From contig DXYV01000001.1 in assembly GCA_019415645.1 (NCBI GenBank), forward strand, positions 1 through 64,000: a stretch of DNA of 64,000 bases. Direction: 5' to 3'. The first letter of the stretch is position 1, and every line of letters starts with the position of its first letter. The notes under the pieces are model-generated. The model worked only from the letters and a program-made list of their open reading frames with translations, did not search any database and had not been told where the DNA came from. Positions 45,191 through 54,370 of the stretch are shown one piece after another. The translations under genes were made by a program, and so were the position numbers. The DNA is from Clostridiales bacterium (GTDB taxonomy: Bacteria; Bacillota; Clostridia; Oscillospirales; Oscillospiraceae).

Positions 45191-45240
45191 CCAGCCCCGC
45201 AGCACGGAAAACCGTGCCGCGGGGCTGGGTTCGTTTTTGT
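45191..45240 (+). terminator. Terminator of the catabolism cluster
   Basis: Stem of about 17 bp with one mismatch (45191-45207 with 45212-45228, loop AAAA), then TTCGTTTTTGTC. Confidence 0.9.
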
Positions 45241-45286
45241 CTTTTTTGCGCGGCTTTCTCGGAGAAAAACCGTATTCTTCACAGTT

Positions 45287-45315
45287 CTGTCACATTTTTG
45301 CGCTACGCTTAAAAT
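45287..45315 (+). promoter_or_regulatory. Probable promoter of the MoxR operon
   Basis: CTGTCA (45287-45292), 17-base spacer, TAAAAT (45310-45315), about 65 bases before the MoxR start. Confidence 0.45.
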
Positions 45316-45379
45316 GAGGTAGTTTATAGCCTTGCCTGTTTGGGCAAGTTGGATGCAAGTGAAAGGTGTGAAACGGAAC

Positions 45380-46312
45380 ATGAGTGATCCCACCCAGGCG
45401 GCCAAAATCGTGGCCGAGGTCAAAAAAGCCGTGGTCGGCAAGGACGCGGTCGTGGTCAAGGTGCTGCTGGCCCTTTTGGCCGGCGGACACGTCCTGCTGG
45501 AGGACATCCCCGGCGTAGGCAAAACCACCCTGGCCCTGGCCTTTTCCCGCGCCCTGGGCCTGCGCTGCCAGCGGGTCCAGTTCACCCCCGACGTGATGCC
45601 CTCCGACATCACCGGCTTTTCCCTCTACAACAAGGCCAGCGGTCAGATGGAGTACCAGCCCGGGGCGGTCCTGTGCAACCTGTTCCTGGCCGACGAGCTC
45701 AACCGGGCCACCAGCCGCACCCAGTCCGCCCTGCTGGAAGCTATGGAGGAGGGGCAGGTCACCGTGGACGGCGTCACCCATCCGGTGCCACGGCCCTTTA
45801 TGGTCCTGGCCACGCAGAATCCCGTGGGCGCCTCGGGCACGCAGCTGCTGCCCGACTCCCAGATGGACCGCTTTCTGCTGTGCCTGTCCATGGGTTACCC
45901 TGCCCCTGAGGAGGAGCGGCTGATGGTGCGCCGCCGGGAGGGGGTCAACCCGCTGGACACGGTGGAGCAGGTGGTCACCGCCGCCGGTCTGGAGGCCATG
46001 AAGGCGGAGGCCGCTCAGGTCTATCTGGCGGACTCCATGCTGGATTACATCATCCGCCTGATGAACGCCACCCGGAAGCATCCGCAGATCCTGCAGGGTG
46101 CCAGTCCCCGGGCCACCCTGGCCCTGACCGCCGCCTGCCGGGCTATGGCCTACCTCAACCGCCGGGACTATGTGGTCCCCGGCGACGTGGAGTACCTCTT
46201 CCACGACGTGGTAGCCCACCGGCTGCTGCAGGCACCCAAGACCGACCCCGCCCAGCGGGAGCCGCTGCTGCGCGCCCTGTTCCAATCGGTGCGCGCGCCC
46301 CGCATCCGGTAA
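45380..46312 (+). CDS. MoxR-family AAA+ ATPase
   Basis: 310 residues. The MoxR core has Walker A in EDIPGVGKTTLA, the sensor-like QFTPDVMPSDITGF, Walker B LFLADELNRA and ATQNP, with PASPRATLAL (GASPRATL) at the end of the AAA lid. MoxR proteins act as chaperone-like ATPases that mature or insert metal in partner proteins carrying VWA or DUF58 domains. It is followed by a DUF58 protein and a transglutaminase-like protein, the usual operon. The ATG at 45380 is chosen because the upstream frame lacks a ribosome-binding site. Confidence 0.93.
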   Translation: MSDPTQAAKIVAEVKKAVVGKDAVVVKVLLALLAGGHVLLEDIPGVGKTTLALAFSRALGLRCQRVQFTPDVMPSDITGFSLYNKASGQMEYQPGAVLCNLFLADELNRATSRTQSALLEAMEEGQVTVDGVTHPVPRPFMVLATQNPVGASGTQLLPDSQMDRFLLCLSMGYPAPEEERLMVRRREGVNPLDTVEQVVTAAGLEAMKAEAAQVYLADSMLDYIIRLMNATRKHPQILQGASPRATLALTAACRAMAYLNRRDYVVPGDVEYLFHDVVAHRLLQAPKTDPAQREPLLRALFQSVRAPRIR

Positions 46313-46318
46313 GGCGCC

Positions 46319-47326
46319 ATGCTGCGCCGCCGCTTGCTCTACGGCGCGGTGCTGATCGCCGCGCTGCTCTTCCAGATCTTTTACTGGGGCTGGCTGGCCC
46401 AGTTTCTGCTGGTCCTCGCCCTGACCCTTCCTCTGCTCTCCCTGCTGCTCTCCCTGCCGGTCATGCTGGCCTGCCGGGTTCAGGTGGAGGCCGATCGCCC
46501 TGCCGTATCCCGGGACGAGCCCGCCGGCTGGGTCTTGACCGTGGAAGGGCCCCGCAGTCTGCCCTTCAGTCGGCTCACCCTTCGACTGTCCGTGTCCAAC
46601 GCCCTGACCGGGGAGGTCCGGCGAATCCCGGTGCGCCTCACCGGTGCGGCCCCCGGCGCGCGTCTCTCCTTCCCGGCGGATACCGCCCGCTGCGGCAGGC
46701 TGGAGGCCGCCGCCCTCCGGGTGCGGGTGTGCGATTATCTGGGGCTGTTTGCACTGCCGCGCGCCGGCGGGACCGCCCAGATGCTGGTCCTTCCCCGCCC
46801 AGTCCCGGCCCGGCTCCCGCCCGGCCTTTCTGCCGCGCTGCACGGCGGCTCCGGCTCCAGACCCCGCCCCGGCGGCGGACCTGGGGAGGACTATGAGCTG
46901 CGCCCCTACCGGCCCGGTGACCCGCTGCGCATGGTCCATTGGAAGCTGTCCTCCAAAGGGGAGGACCTGGTGGTACGGGAGACTTTGGACGGCAGCCAGG
47001 CGTCGGTCCTCTTCACCTTTGACCACTACGGTCCTCTTGCGGAACAGGAATCCGTGCTGGAGCAGCTCCGCGCCCTGTGCCAGACGGTGCTGAGCTGGAA
47101 CCGGACCTGCCTGGTGCGCTGGGTCCATCCGCTGGACGGCCAGACGCGCAGCTTCCAGGTGTCCGATCCGGACAGCCTGCTGGCCATGCTGGGCGCGGCC
47201 CTGTCCGACCCGCTTCCGGTCCAGGGCCGCTCCATTCTGGAGCTGCCCGTCCAGGTCGGCGGCCCCGGCTGTCCGGACCTCCATATCCACCTTGCGCCCG
47301 AAAAGGAGGATGACCATGCGCCGTAA
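46319..47326 (+). CDS. DUF58 domain protein
   Basis: 335 residues. Two N-terminal membrane helices are followed by a beta region and, near the middle, the DUF58 signature LRPYRPGDPLRMVHWKLSSKGEDLVVRE with VWA-like beta-alpha structure behind it. DUF58 proteins are partners of MoxR ATPases at the membrane. It starts 6 bases after MoxR and overlaps the start of the transglutaminase gene. Exact role unknown. Confidence 0.92.
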   Translation: MLRRRLLYGAVLIAALLFQIFYWGWLAQFLLVLALTLPLLSLLLSLPVMLACRVQVEADRPAVSRDEPAGWVLTVEGPRSLPFSRLTLRLSVSNALTGEVRRIPVRLTGAAPGARLSFPADTARCGRLEAAALRVRVCDYLGLFALPRAGGTAQMLVLPRPVPARLPPGLSAALHGGSGSRPRPGGGPGEDYELRPYRPGDPLRMVHWKLSSKGEDLVVRETLDGSQASVLFTFDHYGPLAEQESVLEQLRALCQTVLSWNRTCLVRWVHPLDGQTRSFQVSDPDSLLAMLGAALSDPLPVQGRSILELPVQVGGPGCPDLHIHLAPEKEDDHAP

Positions 47327-49664
47327 ACCCAAAGGGCCGGTCCCCCCTCCCGCCGCGCCGGCGGCCCCGGCCCGGGGCCCATGGGCTGTGCTGACCGACG
47401 GAGCCCTGCTGCTGTGTGCCCTGCTGGGGACGGTCTACGCCGCTTGTTCCTCCTACGGTCTTCCGGCCGGGGAGCTTCCCCTTCTGGCCGTCTGTCTTGT
47501 CAGCGGACTGATCGCGCTGTTCCTCTTCTCCCTGCCCCGGCGGCGGTGGATTCCCCTGCTGATTTTGGCTGTGCTGGGCGGGCTGGTCCTCCGCCGGCTT
47601 TGGGAGCCCCTGTGGCTGGGGCTTCGGGCGGTCGGTCTTCAGGTCTACTGGGTCCTGGCCGGCGGGCTGTGGTTCCTGCCCCCCTTTGATTCCGCCTGGC
47701 TGCCCGCGCCTGCCGACGAGCTGCTGGCTGTGATGCCCCTGGCTCTCTGCCTGCTCGTCATCGTTCTCGCCCTGCTGCTGGGCTTCTCCATGGTCCGGCT
47801 CCATTCCCACTGGCTCACGCTGGCGATTCTCCTGGCGTGCATTCTGCCCGCCCTGTGCGCCGAGTCCTGGCCCGCCTGGCCCCCCTTCCTGGCCATGGCG
47901 GCCGCCTGGATCACCCTGTGGCTGGGCTCCCTGTCTCGTCGGGCCGCGCCGCAGCAGACCACCCGTCTGACCGCCGCGGCGCTGCCTTCGGTGGCGCTGC
48001 TGCTGGTGGGAATCTCGCTGCTCTTCCCCAGCGCGGATTACACCCGCCCCCTCTGGGCCGACCGGGCCCAGAGCCAGCTCTACGCCCTGGGCGATCAGCT
48101 GGCCGGGGTGTGGAGCCGGACGTTCTCCGGACTGGGCTCGGCGGTCTCCGGCGCGGGCTCCCAGGAGACCATCGACCTGACCACCGCCGGCCCCCGCAGC
48201 TACTCCGGCCGCCGGGTGCTCAACGTGGCCTCCGATGCGGCGGGCAAATTCTATCTGCGCGGCATCTCCGCCGCCGTCTACGACGGCTCCAGCTGGACCC
48301 AGCTGGATGAGGAAACCTATGCGGCCTTTTTGGAGGCCACGGATTACGATTTCTCCGGCGCGGGTCAGCCCCTCTTTTTCCCAGCCTGCGCCTATTCCGG
48401 TGAGGAGGGCCTTCAAACTCTGACCGTCACCAACCTGGCCGCCCCCGCCGCCTGTCTCTATCTGCCCTACGATCTGTTCCCCGCCACAGAGGAGGCTCTG
48501 GAGGGCACTTTTGTCTACGATTCCTACCTGTCGCCCGCCAACAGCCGCTGGAGCCGCACCTACACCTACCGCCCCGACTGCCTTTCCCTGTGGGAGGAGC
48601 CGCTGCTCCCGGCCGTCAACGCTTACTGGGAAGCCTTCTATCGTGTCTTTGTCCACGAGGAATACACCCAGCTTCCCGACGGCTTCGCCGAGGCTGCGGA
48701 GCCCTGGCTGGAGCAGATGGACTCCCTTTCCCTTCCGGAGCCCGACCTAAGCGACTATCCCCGCCAGTACCAGCCGGTCCTGCGCGCCGCCCTGGAGATC
48801 GGCCAGGCCCTGGCCGCCACCACGGAGTACGACGCCTCCACTCCTTTCACGCCGGAGGGGGAGGACTTCGTCCTCTGGTTCCTCTATAACAGCCAGCGGG
48901 GCTACTGTATGCACTACGCCAGCGCCGCCGTCCTGCTGCTGCGTTGTCAGGGGATTCCCGCCCGCTACGTCAGCGGATTCACCGCCACCCTGGACCGTCC
49001 CGGCCAGGTGGACGTGCCCGATTCCGCCGCCCACGCCTGGGTGGAGGTCTATCTGGACGGCTACGGCTGGTATCCCGTGGAGGTCACCCCCGGCGGCGGC
49101 GGCGTGGCCGCCACTGCCGGAGCGAGTATGCTGGGCGAACTGGAGCCGGAGGAGTCCGATACGGCGGACGATTCCTCCTCCGAGCCCACCGAATCTGAAC
49201 CCGAGCCCTCGCCCTCCGCTTCACAGCAGCCGGAGACCTCCCCTTCTGCTTCCCCCTCTGAGACACCGGAGGCGGACGCCTCCAGTGGGAATGCGGAGGA
49301 CCTGACCCTCGTGTCCTTCCTCCATCTCCTGATTCCCCTTGCCGTGGCCCTGCTGGCGGCTCTGGTGATTCTGGTCCGCCGCTGGCTGGTCCGCCTGCTG
49401 CGGGAGCGCCGCTTCCGCGGCCCGGACCCCAACCGGGCCGCCGTCGCCGCCTACCGCTACCTCCAGCGGCTGGTTCCCTGGGGCGGCGAGATCACCGAAT
49501 CCATGGAGACCCTGGCAGAAAAAGCGGTGTTCAGTCCCCACATCCTCACAGAGGAGGAGCGCGGCGCCCTTGTGGCCTACGCCCACCAGGAGGCCGCCGA
49601 CGTGGACCAGCGCCTGACCAGTTGGAAGCGCTTCTTCTTCCGTTATGTCCATGCTCTGTATTGA
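47316..49664 (+). CDS. Transglutaminase-like membrane protein (TgpA type)
   Basis: 782 residues. Five to six N-terminal helices (TgpA-like), an extracytoplasmic transglutaminase-core domain with Cys in GYCMHYASAAVLLLRCQGIPARYVSGF and His in AHAWVEVYLDGYGW, a Ser/Glu/Pro-rich linker, one more helix and a DUF4129-like tail. The expected Asp of the triad is replaced by Glu in PVEVTP, as occurs in many Firmicutes members. It may crosslink or cut extracellular proteins or peptidoglycan peptides. The ATG at 47316 follows AAAGGAGG with a 6-base spacing; the earlier ATG at 47310 abuts it. Confidence 0.92.
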   Translation: MRRKPKGPVPPPAAPAAPARGPWAVLTDGALLLCALLGTVYAACSSYGLPAGELPLLAVCLVSGLIALFLFSLPRRRWIPLLILAVLGGLVLRRLWEPLWLGLRAVGLQVYWVLAGGLWFLPPFDSAWLPAPADELLAVMPLALCLLVIVLALLLGFSMVRLHSHWLTLAILLACILPALCAESWPAWPPFLAMAAAWITLWLGSLSRRAAPQQTTRLTAAALPSVALLLVGISLLFPSADYTRPLWADRAQSQLYALGDQLAGVWSRTFSGLGSAVSGAGSQETIDLTTAGPRSYSGRRVLNVASDAAGKFYLRGISAAVYDGSSWTQLDEETYAAFLEATDYDFSGAGQPLFFPACAYSGEEGLQTLTVTNLAAPAACLYLPYDLFPATEEALEGTFVYDSYLSPANSRWSRTYTYRPDCLSLWEEPLLPAVNAYWEAFYRVFVHEEYTQLPDGFAEAAEPWLEQMDSLSLPEPDLSDYPRQYQPVLRAALEIGQALAATTEYDASTPFTPEGEDFVLWFLYNSQRGYCMHYASAAVLLLRCQGIPARYVSGFTATLDRPGQVDVPDSAAHAWVEVYLDGYGWYPVEVTPGGGGVAATAGASMLGELEPEESDTADDSSSEPTESEPEPSPSASQQPETSPSASPSETPEADASSGNAEDLTLVSFLHLLIPLAVALLAALVILVRRWLVRLLRERRFRGPDPNRAAVAAYRYLQRLVPWGGEITESMETLAEKAVFSPHILTEEERGALVAYAHQEAADVDQRLTSWKRFFFRYVHALY

Positions 49665-49676
49665 AGAAAACAAAAC

Positions 49677-49709
49677 AAGGACCCGGACCTGTGACAGGTC
49701 CGGGTCCTT
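49677..49709. terminator. Bidirectional terminator after the transglutaminase gene
   Basis: A perfect 14-bp stem (49677-49690 with 49696-49709) between convergent genes. Confidence 0.88.
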
Positions 49710-49727
49710 ACTCGTGCTGTGTCCGTT

Positions 49728-50468
49728 TCAGGCGCTCTCTTCCCCGTGCTCCCCCGACGCCCGGCCTTCCGCCGCCGCTACAAAGGCGCGGAACAGCTTC
49801 CGGCTGTCCGCATCCCGCCGGAAGGAAAATTCCGGGTGCCACTGGACCGCCCACACCCAGCGGTAGTCCGGCGCACAGACCGCCTCCACCAATCCGTCCC
49901 CGGCATAGGCCATGGCCCGCAGACCGGGAGCCAGCGTGCGGATGGCCTGATGGTGGCAGCTGTTGACTGCCAGGCGCTCCTTTCCCAGCAGCTCCCGGAG
50001 CGGACTGTCCGCCGTCAGCTCCACCTCATGGGCCGGGAGGTCATAGGGCGGGGCCTGCCGGTGGGTCACCTCAGAGGGATGCTGCTCGGGCAAGTCCTGG
50101 TACAGGGTGCCGCCCAGGGCCGCGTTGAGGATCTGGATTCCCCGGCAGATTCCCAGCAGGGGCTTGTCCCGCTCCAAAATCAGGGGCAGCAGGGCCTGCT
50201 CCATCTCGTCCCGGGCCGGGCAGCGCTCCCCGCAGCAGGGCAGCGCCGCCGCGCCATATATCTCCGGCGTCACGTCCTGGCCGCCAGTGAACAGGAAGCC
50301 GCTGCATTGGTTCGCAATCTGTGTCAGCATCGCCCCGTCGGCGGTGAGGGGCAGGACCACCGGCAGTCCCCCCGCCTCCATCAGCCCCTCCAAATATCCC
50401 GGCAGCATCCAGTAGCTGCTCTTTGCAAAATCGTACAGCGGAATGACTCCAATCATCGCCCGTTCCAT
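49728..50468 (-). CDS. Gamma-glutamyl-GABA hydrolase family protein (peptidase C26, PuuD-like)
   Basis: 246 residues, class I glutamine-amidotransferase fold. The nucleophile Cys is in GICRGIQILN, with catalytic His and Glu in QWHPEFS. PuuD-like members hydrolyse gamma-glutamyl-GABA in putrescine breakdown; other members act on gamma-glutamyl peptides or folyl-polyglutamate. No polyamine genes are near, so the substrate is open. The ATG at 50468 follows AAGGTG; an upstream start is weaker. Confidence 0.9.
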   Translation of the reverse strand: MERAMIGVIPLYDFAKSSYWMLPGYLEGLMEAGGLPVVLPLTADGAMLTQIANQCSGFLFTGGQDVTPEIYGAAALPCCGERCPARDEMEQALLPLILERDKPLLGICRGIQILNAALGGTLYQDLPEQHPSEVTHRQAPPYDLPAHEVELTADSPLRELLGKERLAVNSCHHQAIRTLAPGLRAMAYAGDGLVEAVCAPDYRWVWAVQWHPEFSFRRDADSRKLFRAFVAAAEGRASGEHGEESA

Positions 50469-50698
50469 GGTAACACCTTCCCTATCGCAGAAAAACAAGG
50501 AGTTCCCTTCGGAACCTCCTTGTTCTGGTTTCCAGCATACCGAATTCCGGCTTATTTTTCAAGGGGGAATTTTGATTTCGCAGCACTTGCTCCAAAGGAC
50601 GGCCGCGCTGCCCTTTCGGGGCGCGCTTTTCCCTCCCGCTCTTCCCTGCGGTATTTTCCGCAAAACTGTGCTTTTTTCATAATTTTTGTGTCAAGCCC

Positions 50699-50727
50699 TT
50701 GTAATTTTTCCCCTGCTTTGCTATCAT
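50699..50727 (+). promoter_or_regulatory. Promoter of the SLH-hydrolase gene
   Basis: TTGTAA (50699-50704), 17-base spacer, TATCAT (50722-50727), about 50 bases before the start. The rest of the 310-base gap upstream holds a hairpin near 50497-50527 and nothing else clear. Confidence 0.55.
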
Positions 50728-50777
50728 CAGTTCTGGTAAACCGGTTTGAAGCCGGATCAGAAAGGTGGAAGATTTTT

Positions 50778-52268
50778 ATGAGTAGCCGCGCAAGCAAGTT
50801 TCTGTCCCTGTCCCTGGCGCTGGTCATGACGCTCTCCCTGTGCGGAGGCGCACTGGCCGCCGAGACCTCCGAGGCCGCGTACCCCGCCGACCTGGATGCC
50901 TCCGCCTGGTACTACGACGCCGCCGTGTATGTGCTGGACAACGGCATCATGAATGGCACCGATGCAGGTTTTGAGGCATCTGCCCATGTCACCCGCGCCA
51001 CTGTGTACCAGGTGCTGTATAACCTGGAGGGCGCTCCCGCCGTGGAGAGCTCTGCCGTCACCGACGTAGACGGTCACTGGTACGCCGACGCCATCAACTG
51101 GGCCGCCCAGGCGGGTCTGTTCACCGGCACCGCGTTCGGCGGCGACGCCGTGATCACCCGTGCCGGAATCGCTGACATCATCGCCAGCTATGCCGCCTAC
51201 AAGGGCATCCTGGTGGACACCTCCGGCATGGCCATGCAGGAGGCTCCCGACTATGCCTCTATCCCCGCCGACAGCCTGGAGGGCATGACCTTCTGCTTCT
51301 ATGCCGGCGTGATGACCGGCGACCAGGAGGGCAACCTGAACCCCAACGGCCAGCTGACCCGCGCTGAGTTCGCTCAGGTGCTGAAGAACTTTGACGCGCT
51401 GGAGCCCAGCTATGTGGAGACCGTGGTCACCATCTCTGTGCCCGAGCAGGACGGCATCCCCGCCCATGAAATTCCCGGCACCCTGACCATGCCCGCCTCC
51501 GCCTCTGCGGATGCAAAGGTCCCCGCCGTAGTCATGCTCCACGGCACTGGCTCCAACCGGGATGAGGCCGGTATGGGCTACGCCATGGCCGCCCCCCGTA
51601 TGGCCGCTGACGGCATCGCCACCCTGCGAATCGACTTCATGGGCAACGGCGATTCCACGGCCAGCTACACCGACTACAACTACACCTCCGCTGTCATCGA
51701 CGCCAAGGCCGCCGCGGACTACCTGGCCGGTCTGGAGGCCGTAGACGCCGACAACCTGGGCGTCATGGGCTGGAGCCAGGGCGGCACCGATGCCCTGCTG
51801 GCCGCTGAGGCCCATCCCGACACCTTCAAGGCCGTGGTCACCTGGGCCGGCGCGCTGGATCTGACGGGTGACGCCCTGTTCGCCGGCACTACCTTCGAGG
51901 ACGCCCAGGCTCAGGCCGAAGAGACCGGCAGCTACACCATGACGTTCGATTGGCGTGATTCTCTGGATCTGGGCGCGCGCTGGTTCCAGGAGGTGGCCGA
52001 CACCGACATGGTAGAGGTCGTTGCCAACATCAAGGCCCCCATCCTGGCCATCAACGGTCAGACCGACACCACCGTGACCCCCGACAACGCCGAGAAGATC
52101 GTGGAGGCCTCCACCAATGAGGCCAGCGAGGTTCTCCTGATCGAGAACTGCGACCACACCTTCAACGTGTTCTCCGGTGATTTCACCGCCCTGCATGAGA
52201 CAGTGGACGCCACCGATGCCTTCTTCCAGGCGCAGCTGATCCCCGCTTCGGCCGAAACTGCTGCATAA
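50778..52268 (+). CDS. SLH-anchored secreted alpha/beta hydrolase
   Basis: 496 residues with a signal peptide (SSRASKFLSLSLALVMTLSLCGGALAAE). Residues about 30-215 are three SLH domains, so the anchor is N-terminal. The C-terminal half is a serine hydrolase: oxyanion VVMLHGTGSNRDE, nucleophile elbow GWSQGG, Asp in INGQTDTTVTP and His in NCDHTFN. It resembles dienelactone-hydrolase/BAAT-like esterases. It would hydrolyse an ester or acyl group at the cell surface; the substrate is unknown. The ATG at 50778 is preferred as it starts the signal peptide; a huge upstream frame is open but crosses the promoter. Confidence 0.9.
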   Translation: MSSRASKFLSLSLALVMTLSLCGGALAAETSEAAYPADLDASAWYYDAAVYVLDNGIMNGTDAGFEASAHVTRATVYQVLYNLEGAPAVESSAVTDVDGHWYADAINWAAQAGLFTGTAFGGDAVITRAGIADIIASYAAYKGILVDTSGMAMQEAPDYASIPADSLEGMTFCFYAGVMTGDQEGNLNPNGQLTRAEFAQVLKNFDALEPSYVETVVTISVPEQDGIPAHEIPGTLTMPASASADAKVPAVVMLHGTGSNRDEAGMGYAMAAPRMAADGIATLRIDFMGNGDSTASYTDYNYTSAVIDAKAAADYLAGLEAVDADNLGVMGWSQGGTDALLAAEAHPDTFKAVVTWAGALDLTGDALFAGTTFEDAQAQAEETGSYTMTFDWRDSLDLGARWFQEVADTDMVEVVANIKAPILAINGQTDTTVTPDNAEKIVEASTNEASEVLLIENCDHTFNVFSGDFTALHETVDATDAFFQAQLIPASAETAA

Positions 52269-52286
52269 GCGGACCAAAATATTTCG

Positions 52287-52326
52287 AAAAGCGCCTCCGG
52301 AACGCTTGGTTCCGGAGGCGCTTTTT
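52287..52326 (+). terminator. Terminator of the SLH-hydrolase gene
   Basis: A perfect 17-bp stem (52287-52303 with 52309-52325), ending in TTTTT. Confidence 0.93.
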
Positions 52327-52449
52327 CTCGTTATATCGTCTTAAAGGGTGTCGGGTGCGGTGACGCAGGGACCCGCTATCCCTCGCTTAATCAGAGGGCG
52401 GCTATACCGCCATGGATGGCATGAGTCCCCGGGCTTTCCCTATAAGCAC

Positions 52450-52481
52450 GGGGGTGTGCGCCCCAAATGGCGCACACCCCC
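52450..52481 (-). promoter_or_regulatory. Hairpin just downstream of the RCC1-SLH gene
   Basis: A perfect 13-bp stem (52450-52462 with 52469-52481, loop CCAAAT) 6 bases after the gene's stop. No T-tract on the exit side. It probably protects the 3' end or ends transcription weakly. Confidence 0.6.
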
Positions 52482-52486
52482 AATGA

Positions 52487-54370
52487 TTATTCCGCAAAGG
52501 CCCGATACAGGAAGGTCGCGATCTGAGCGCGGGTGCACACGGTATCAGGCGCGAAGGTGGTGTCGGTAGCGCCGGTGGTGATGCCGTAGCTCACCGCCCA
52601 CTCCACGGCGGTGCTGTAAGAGGCGCTGGCGGGCACATCGGTGAAGCCGGTGTCCATGGAGATAGCCTGCGCTCCGGCGGCCCGCCACAGGAACTCCACC
52701 GCCATGGCCCGGGTGCAGGGGTCGCTGGGGCGGAAGCTGCCGCCGTCCTCGACGATGCCCTGCTCGGCCGCCCAGGTGACGGCGTCAAAGTAGAACTGGC
52801 CGGGGGCGATGTCCTCTATGACGGCGATGGTGCTCGTCTGCGGAGACCCCGCTGCCCGCCACAGGAAGGTGATGATCTCGCCCCGGGTACAGTCCCGGTT
52901 GGGGGAGAAGGTGGTGGCGCTGGTGCCGGAGGTGATGCCCTCGTCTACCGCCCACTCCACCGCGTCGCGGTACCAGGCATTGGCAGGTACATCGGAGAAG
53001 CCGGCCACCAGTTCCACTTCCGCCTGAATCGGGCCAAACTGCCCGGCGTAGCTGCCGTAGGACAGACCGCACTGGGTGGCGTGCCACTGGTAGGCGGAGT
53101 GGGAGGTGAAGGTCTGGCCGTCATCCACAAAGGAGACGGTCTCCCCCCACACGTCGCCGCGCCCCAGCCGGGCGCCGCCTTCGTGGTCACTCTCCGCGCC
53201 GCCGGCGCCCCACATGGTGCCGTCGTTTTTCAGGAAGAACATATGGTAGGAACCGCCGGATACAGAGTGGACATCGGTGGCCACCTGGGTCGGATAACTG
53301 GGGTAAGCATAGGGAACGCCGCCATCCGGGTCCTCGTAACCGATGTCATTGCCGATGCCACGTTGGCCATGCCCACCGTCGCCAACACTCCAGAGGGAGC
53401 CGTCATTTTTGATGAAATAGGCGTTGCGGTCGCCCGCGTCTACGCTCTTCACGCCGGTGGCGACCACAACGGGGGTACTCGTGTACGATACGTCATCGTC
53501 GATGCCCAGGGCGGTAAATGCGTTGGAACCCCAGCCGTAGAGGGTGCCGTCGTTCTTGACGGCCATGGCAAACGCCTCACCGACAGCGATGTCCTTGCAG
53601 CCGTCCATGACCTTGGTCATTTCGTTAACGAGGTGGGCGTCCTCATCATCCCAGCCCATGATACCCCGGAGCGTCGTTCCCATCATCCACACCGAGCCGT
53701 CGTTTTTCAGGGCAATGACATTTTCAGAGCCTAATTCCACATCCTTCACGTCCGAAAGAATGAGGGTGGGGGTGGCATAGAGCTCGTTGCCGCCCATACC
53801 TTTGCCGGAGACGCGCGCATAGTTGTGGCCCCAGAAATAGAGGTCGCCGTCTTCGGTCACCGCCGCGCAGGCGTGGTCGTTGGTGGCGGCCTTCACCACG
53901 TCTCCCATGACGAAATAGGGCTCGTAGGTCGCCTGCTCCGTCTCATAGTAGCCCTTGCCCAGCTGGTAGCAGGTGTTGTCCCCCCAGGTGTACAGGTCGC
54001 CATTCTCCTTGATGATGGCCAGTACCGTGCCGGGCTCGGCGCCATAGGAGATATATCCGTAATCGTCATAGTCTTTCACTTCAAACATGGGCTGAAGCGC
54101 CGACGAACTGGCTGCCACCGACTTGACCCCGGACATGAGCTTCACGGGGACGTTGGAGCCGGTCTTGCCGCCGGGGAACAGCTCTGCTGTTTTGGTTGCG
54201 CCCCAGCCGTAGAGGTCGCCGGTGCTGGTCACCGCCCAGGAGCTCCACTTGCCCGCCTCCACCTGGGTGATGTAGGGTTTGCTCCCGGCCGCTGCGGCCG
54301 GGGCCGCCAGCAGTCCGGCCAACAGCAGGACCGCCAGCAGCAGGGAGACTGCTTTGGTGTGTTTGCGCAT
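52487..54370 (-). CDS. SLH-anchored secreted RCC1-repeat protein
   Basis: 627 residues with a signal peptide (MRKHTKAVSLLLAVLLLAGLLAAPAAA). The centre has seven or more RCC1-type units, each with a GDLYxWG-like turn (GDLYGWG, GDLYTWG, GDLYFWG, GTLYGWG, GSLWSVG, GTMWGAG), which should form a beta propeller. The C-terminal 180 residues are three SLH domains. A surface binding protein is likely; the partner is unknown. The ATG at 54370 follows GAGGAGG. It is convergent with the SLH-hydrolase gene. Confidence 0.87.
   Translation of the reverse strand: MRKHTKAVSLLLAVLLLAGLLAAPAAAAGSKPYITQVEAGKWSSWAVTSTGDLYGWGATKTAELFPGGKTGSNVPVKLMSGVKSVAASSSALQPMFEVKDYDDYGYISYGAEPGTVLAIIKENGDLYTWGDNTCYQLGKGYYETEQATYEPYFVMGDVVKAATNDHACAAVTEDGDLYFWGHNYARVSGKGMGGNELYATPTLILSDVKDVELGSENVIALKNDGSVWMMGTTLRGIMGWDDEDAHLVNEMTKVMDGCKDIAVGEAFAMAVKNDGTLYGWGSNAFTALGIDDDVSYTSTPVVVATGVKSVDAGDRNAYFIKNDGSLWSVGDGGHGQRGIGNDIGYEDPDGGVPYAYPSYPTQVATDVHSVSGGSYHMFFLKNDGTMWGAGGAESDHEGGARLGRGDVWGETVSFVDDGQTFTSHSAYQWHATQCGLSYGSYAGQFGPIQAEVELVAGFSDVPANAWYRDAVEWAVDEGITSGTSATTFSPNRDCTRGEIITFLWRAAGSPQTSTIAVIEDIAPGQFYFDAVTWAAEQGIVEDGGSFRPSDPCTRAMAVEFLWRAAGAQAISMDTGFTDVPASASYSTAVEWAVSYGITTGATDTTFAPDTVCTRAQIATFLYRAFAE

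Noticed and set aside
40352..45205. Very long open frame on the minus strand opposite the peptide transporter and deacylase genes
   Set aside because: It runs across six well-supported genes on the other strand and two intergenic gaps, with shadow-frame composition and no start signal.
49140..49290. Ser/Glu/Pro repeats considered as a tandem repeat or CRISPR-like array
   Set aside because: It is a coding linker in the transglutaminase gene with irregular units and no spacers.
49719..50777. Upstream extension of the SLH-hydrolase frame
   Set aside because: It covers the antisense of the C26 hydrolase and the promoter; the signal peptide and promoter place the start at 50778.
52348..52569. 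Short plus-strand frame between two convergent SLH genes
   Set aside because: No ribosome-binding site; it crosses a hairpin and the end of the RCC1-SLH gene.
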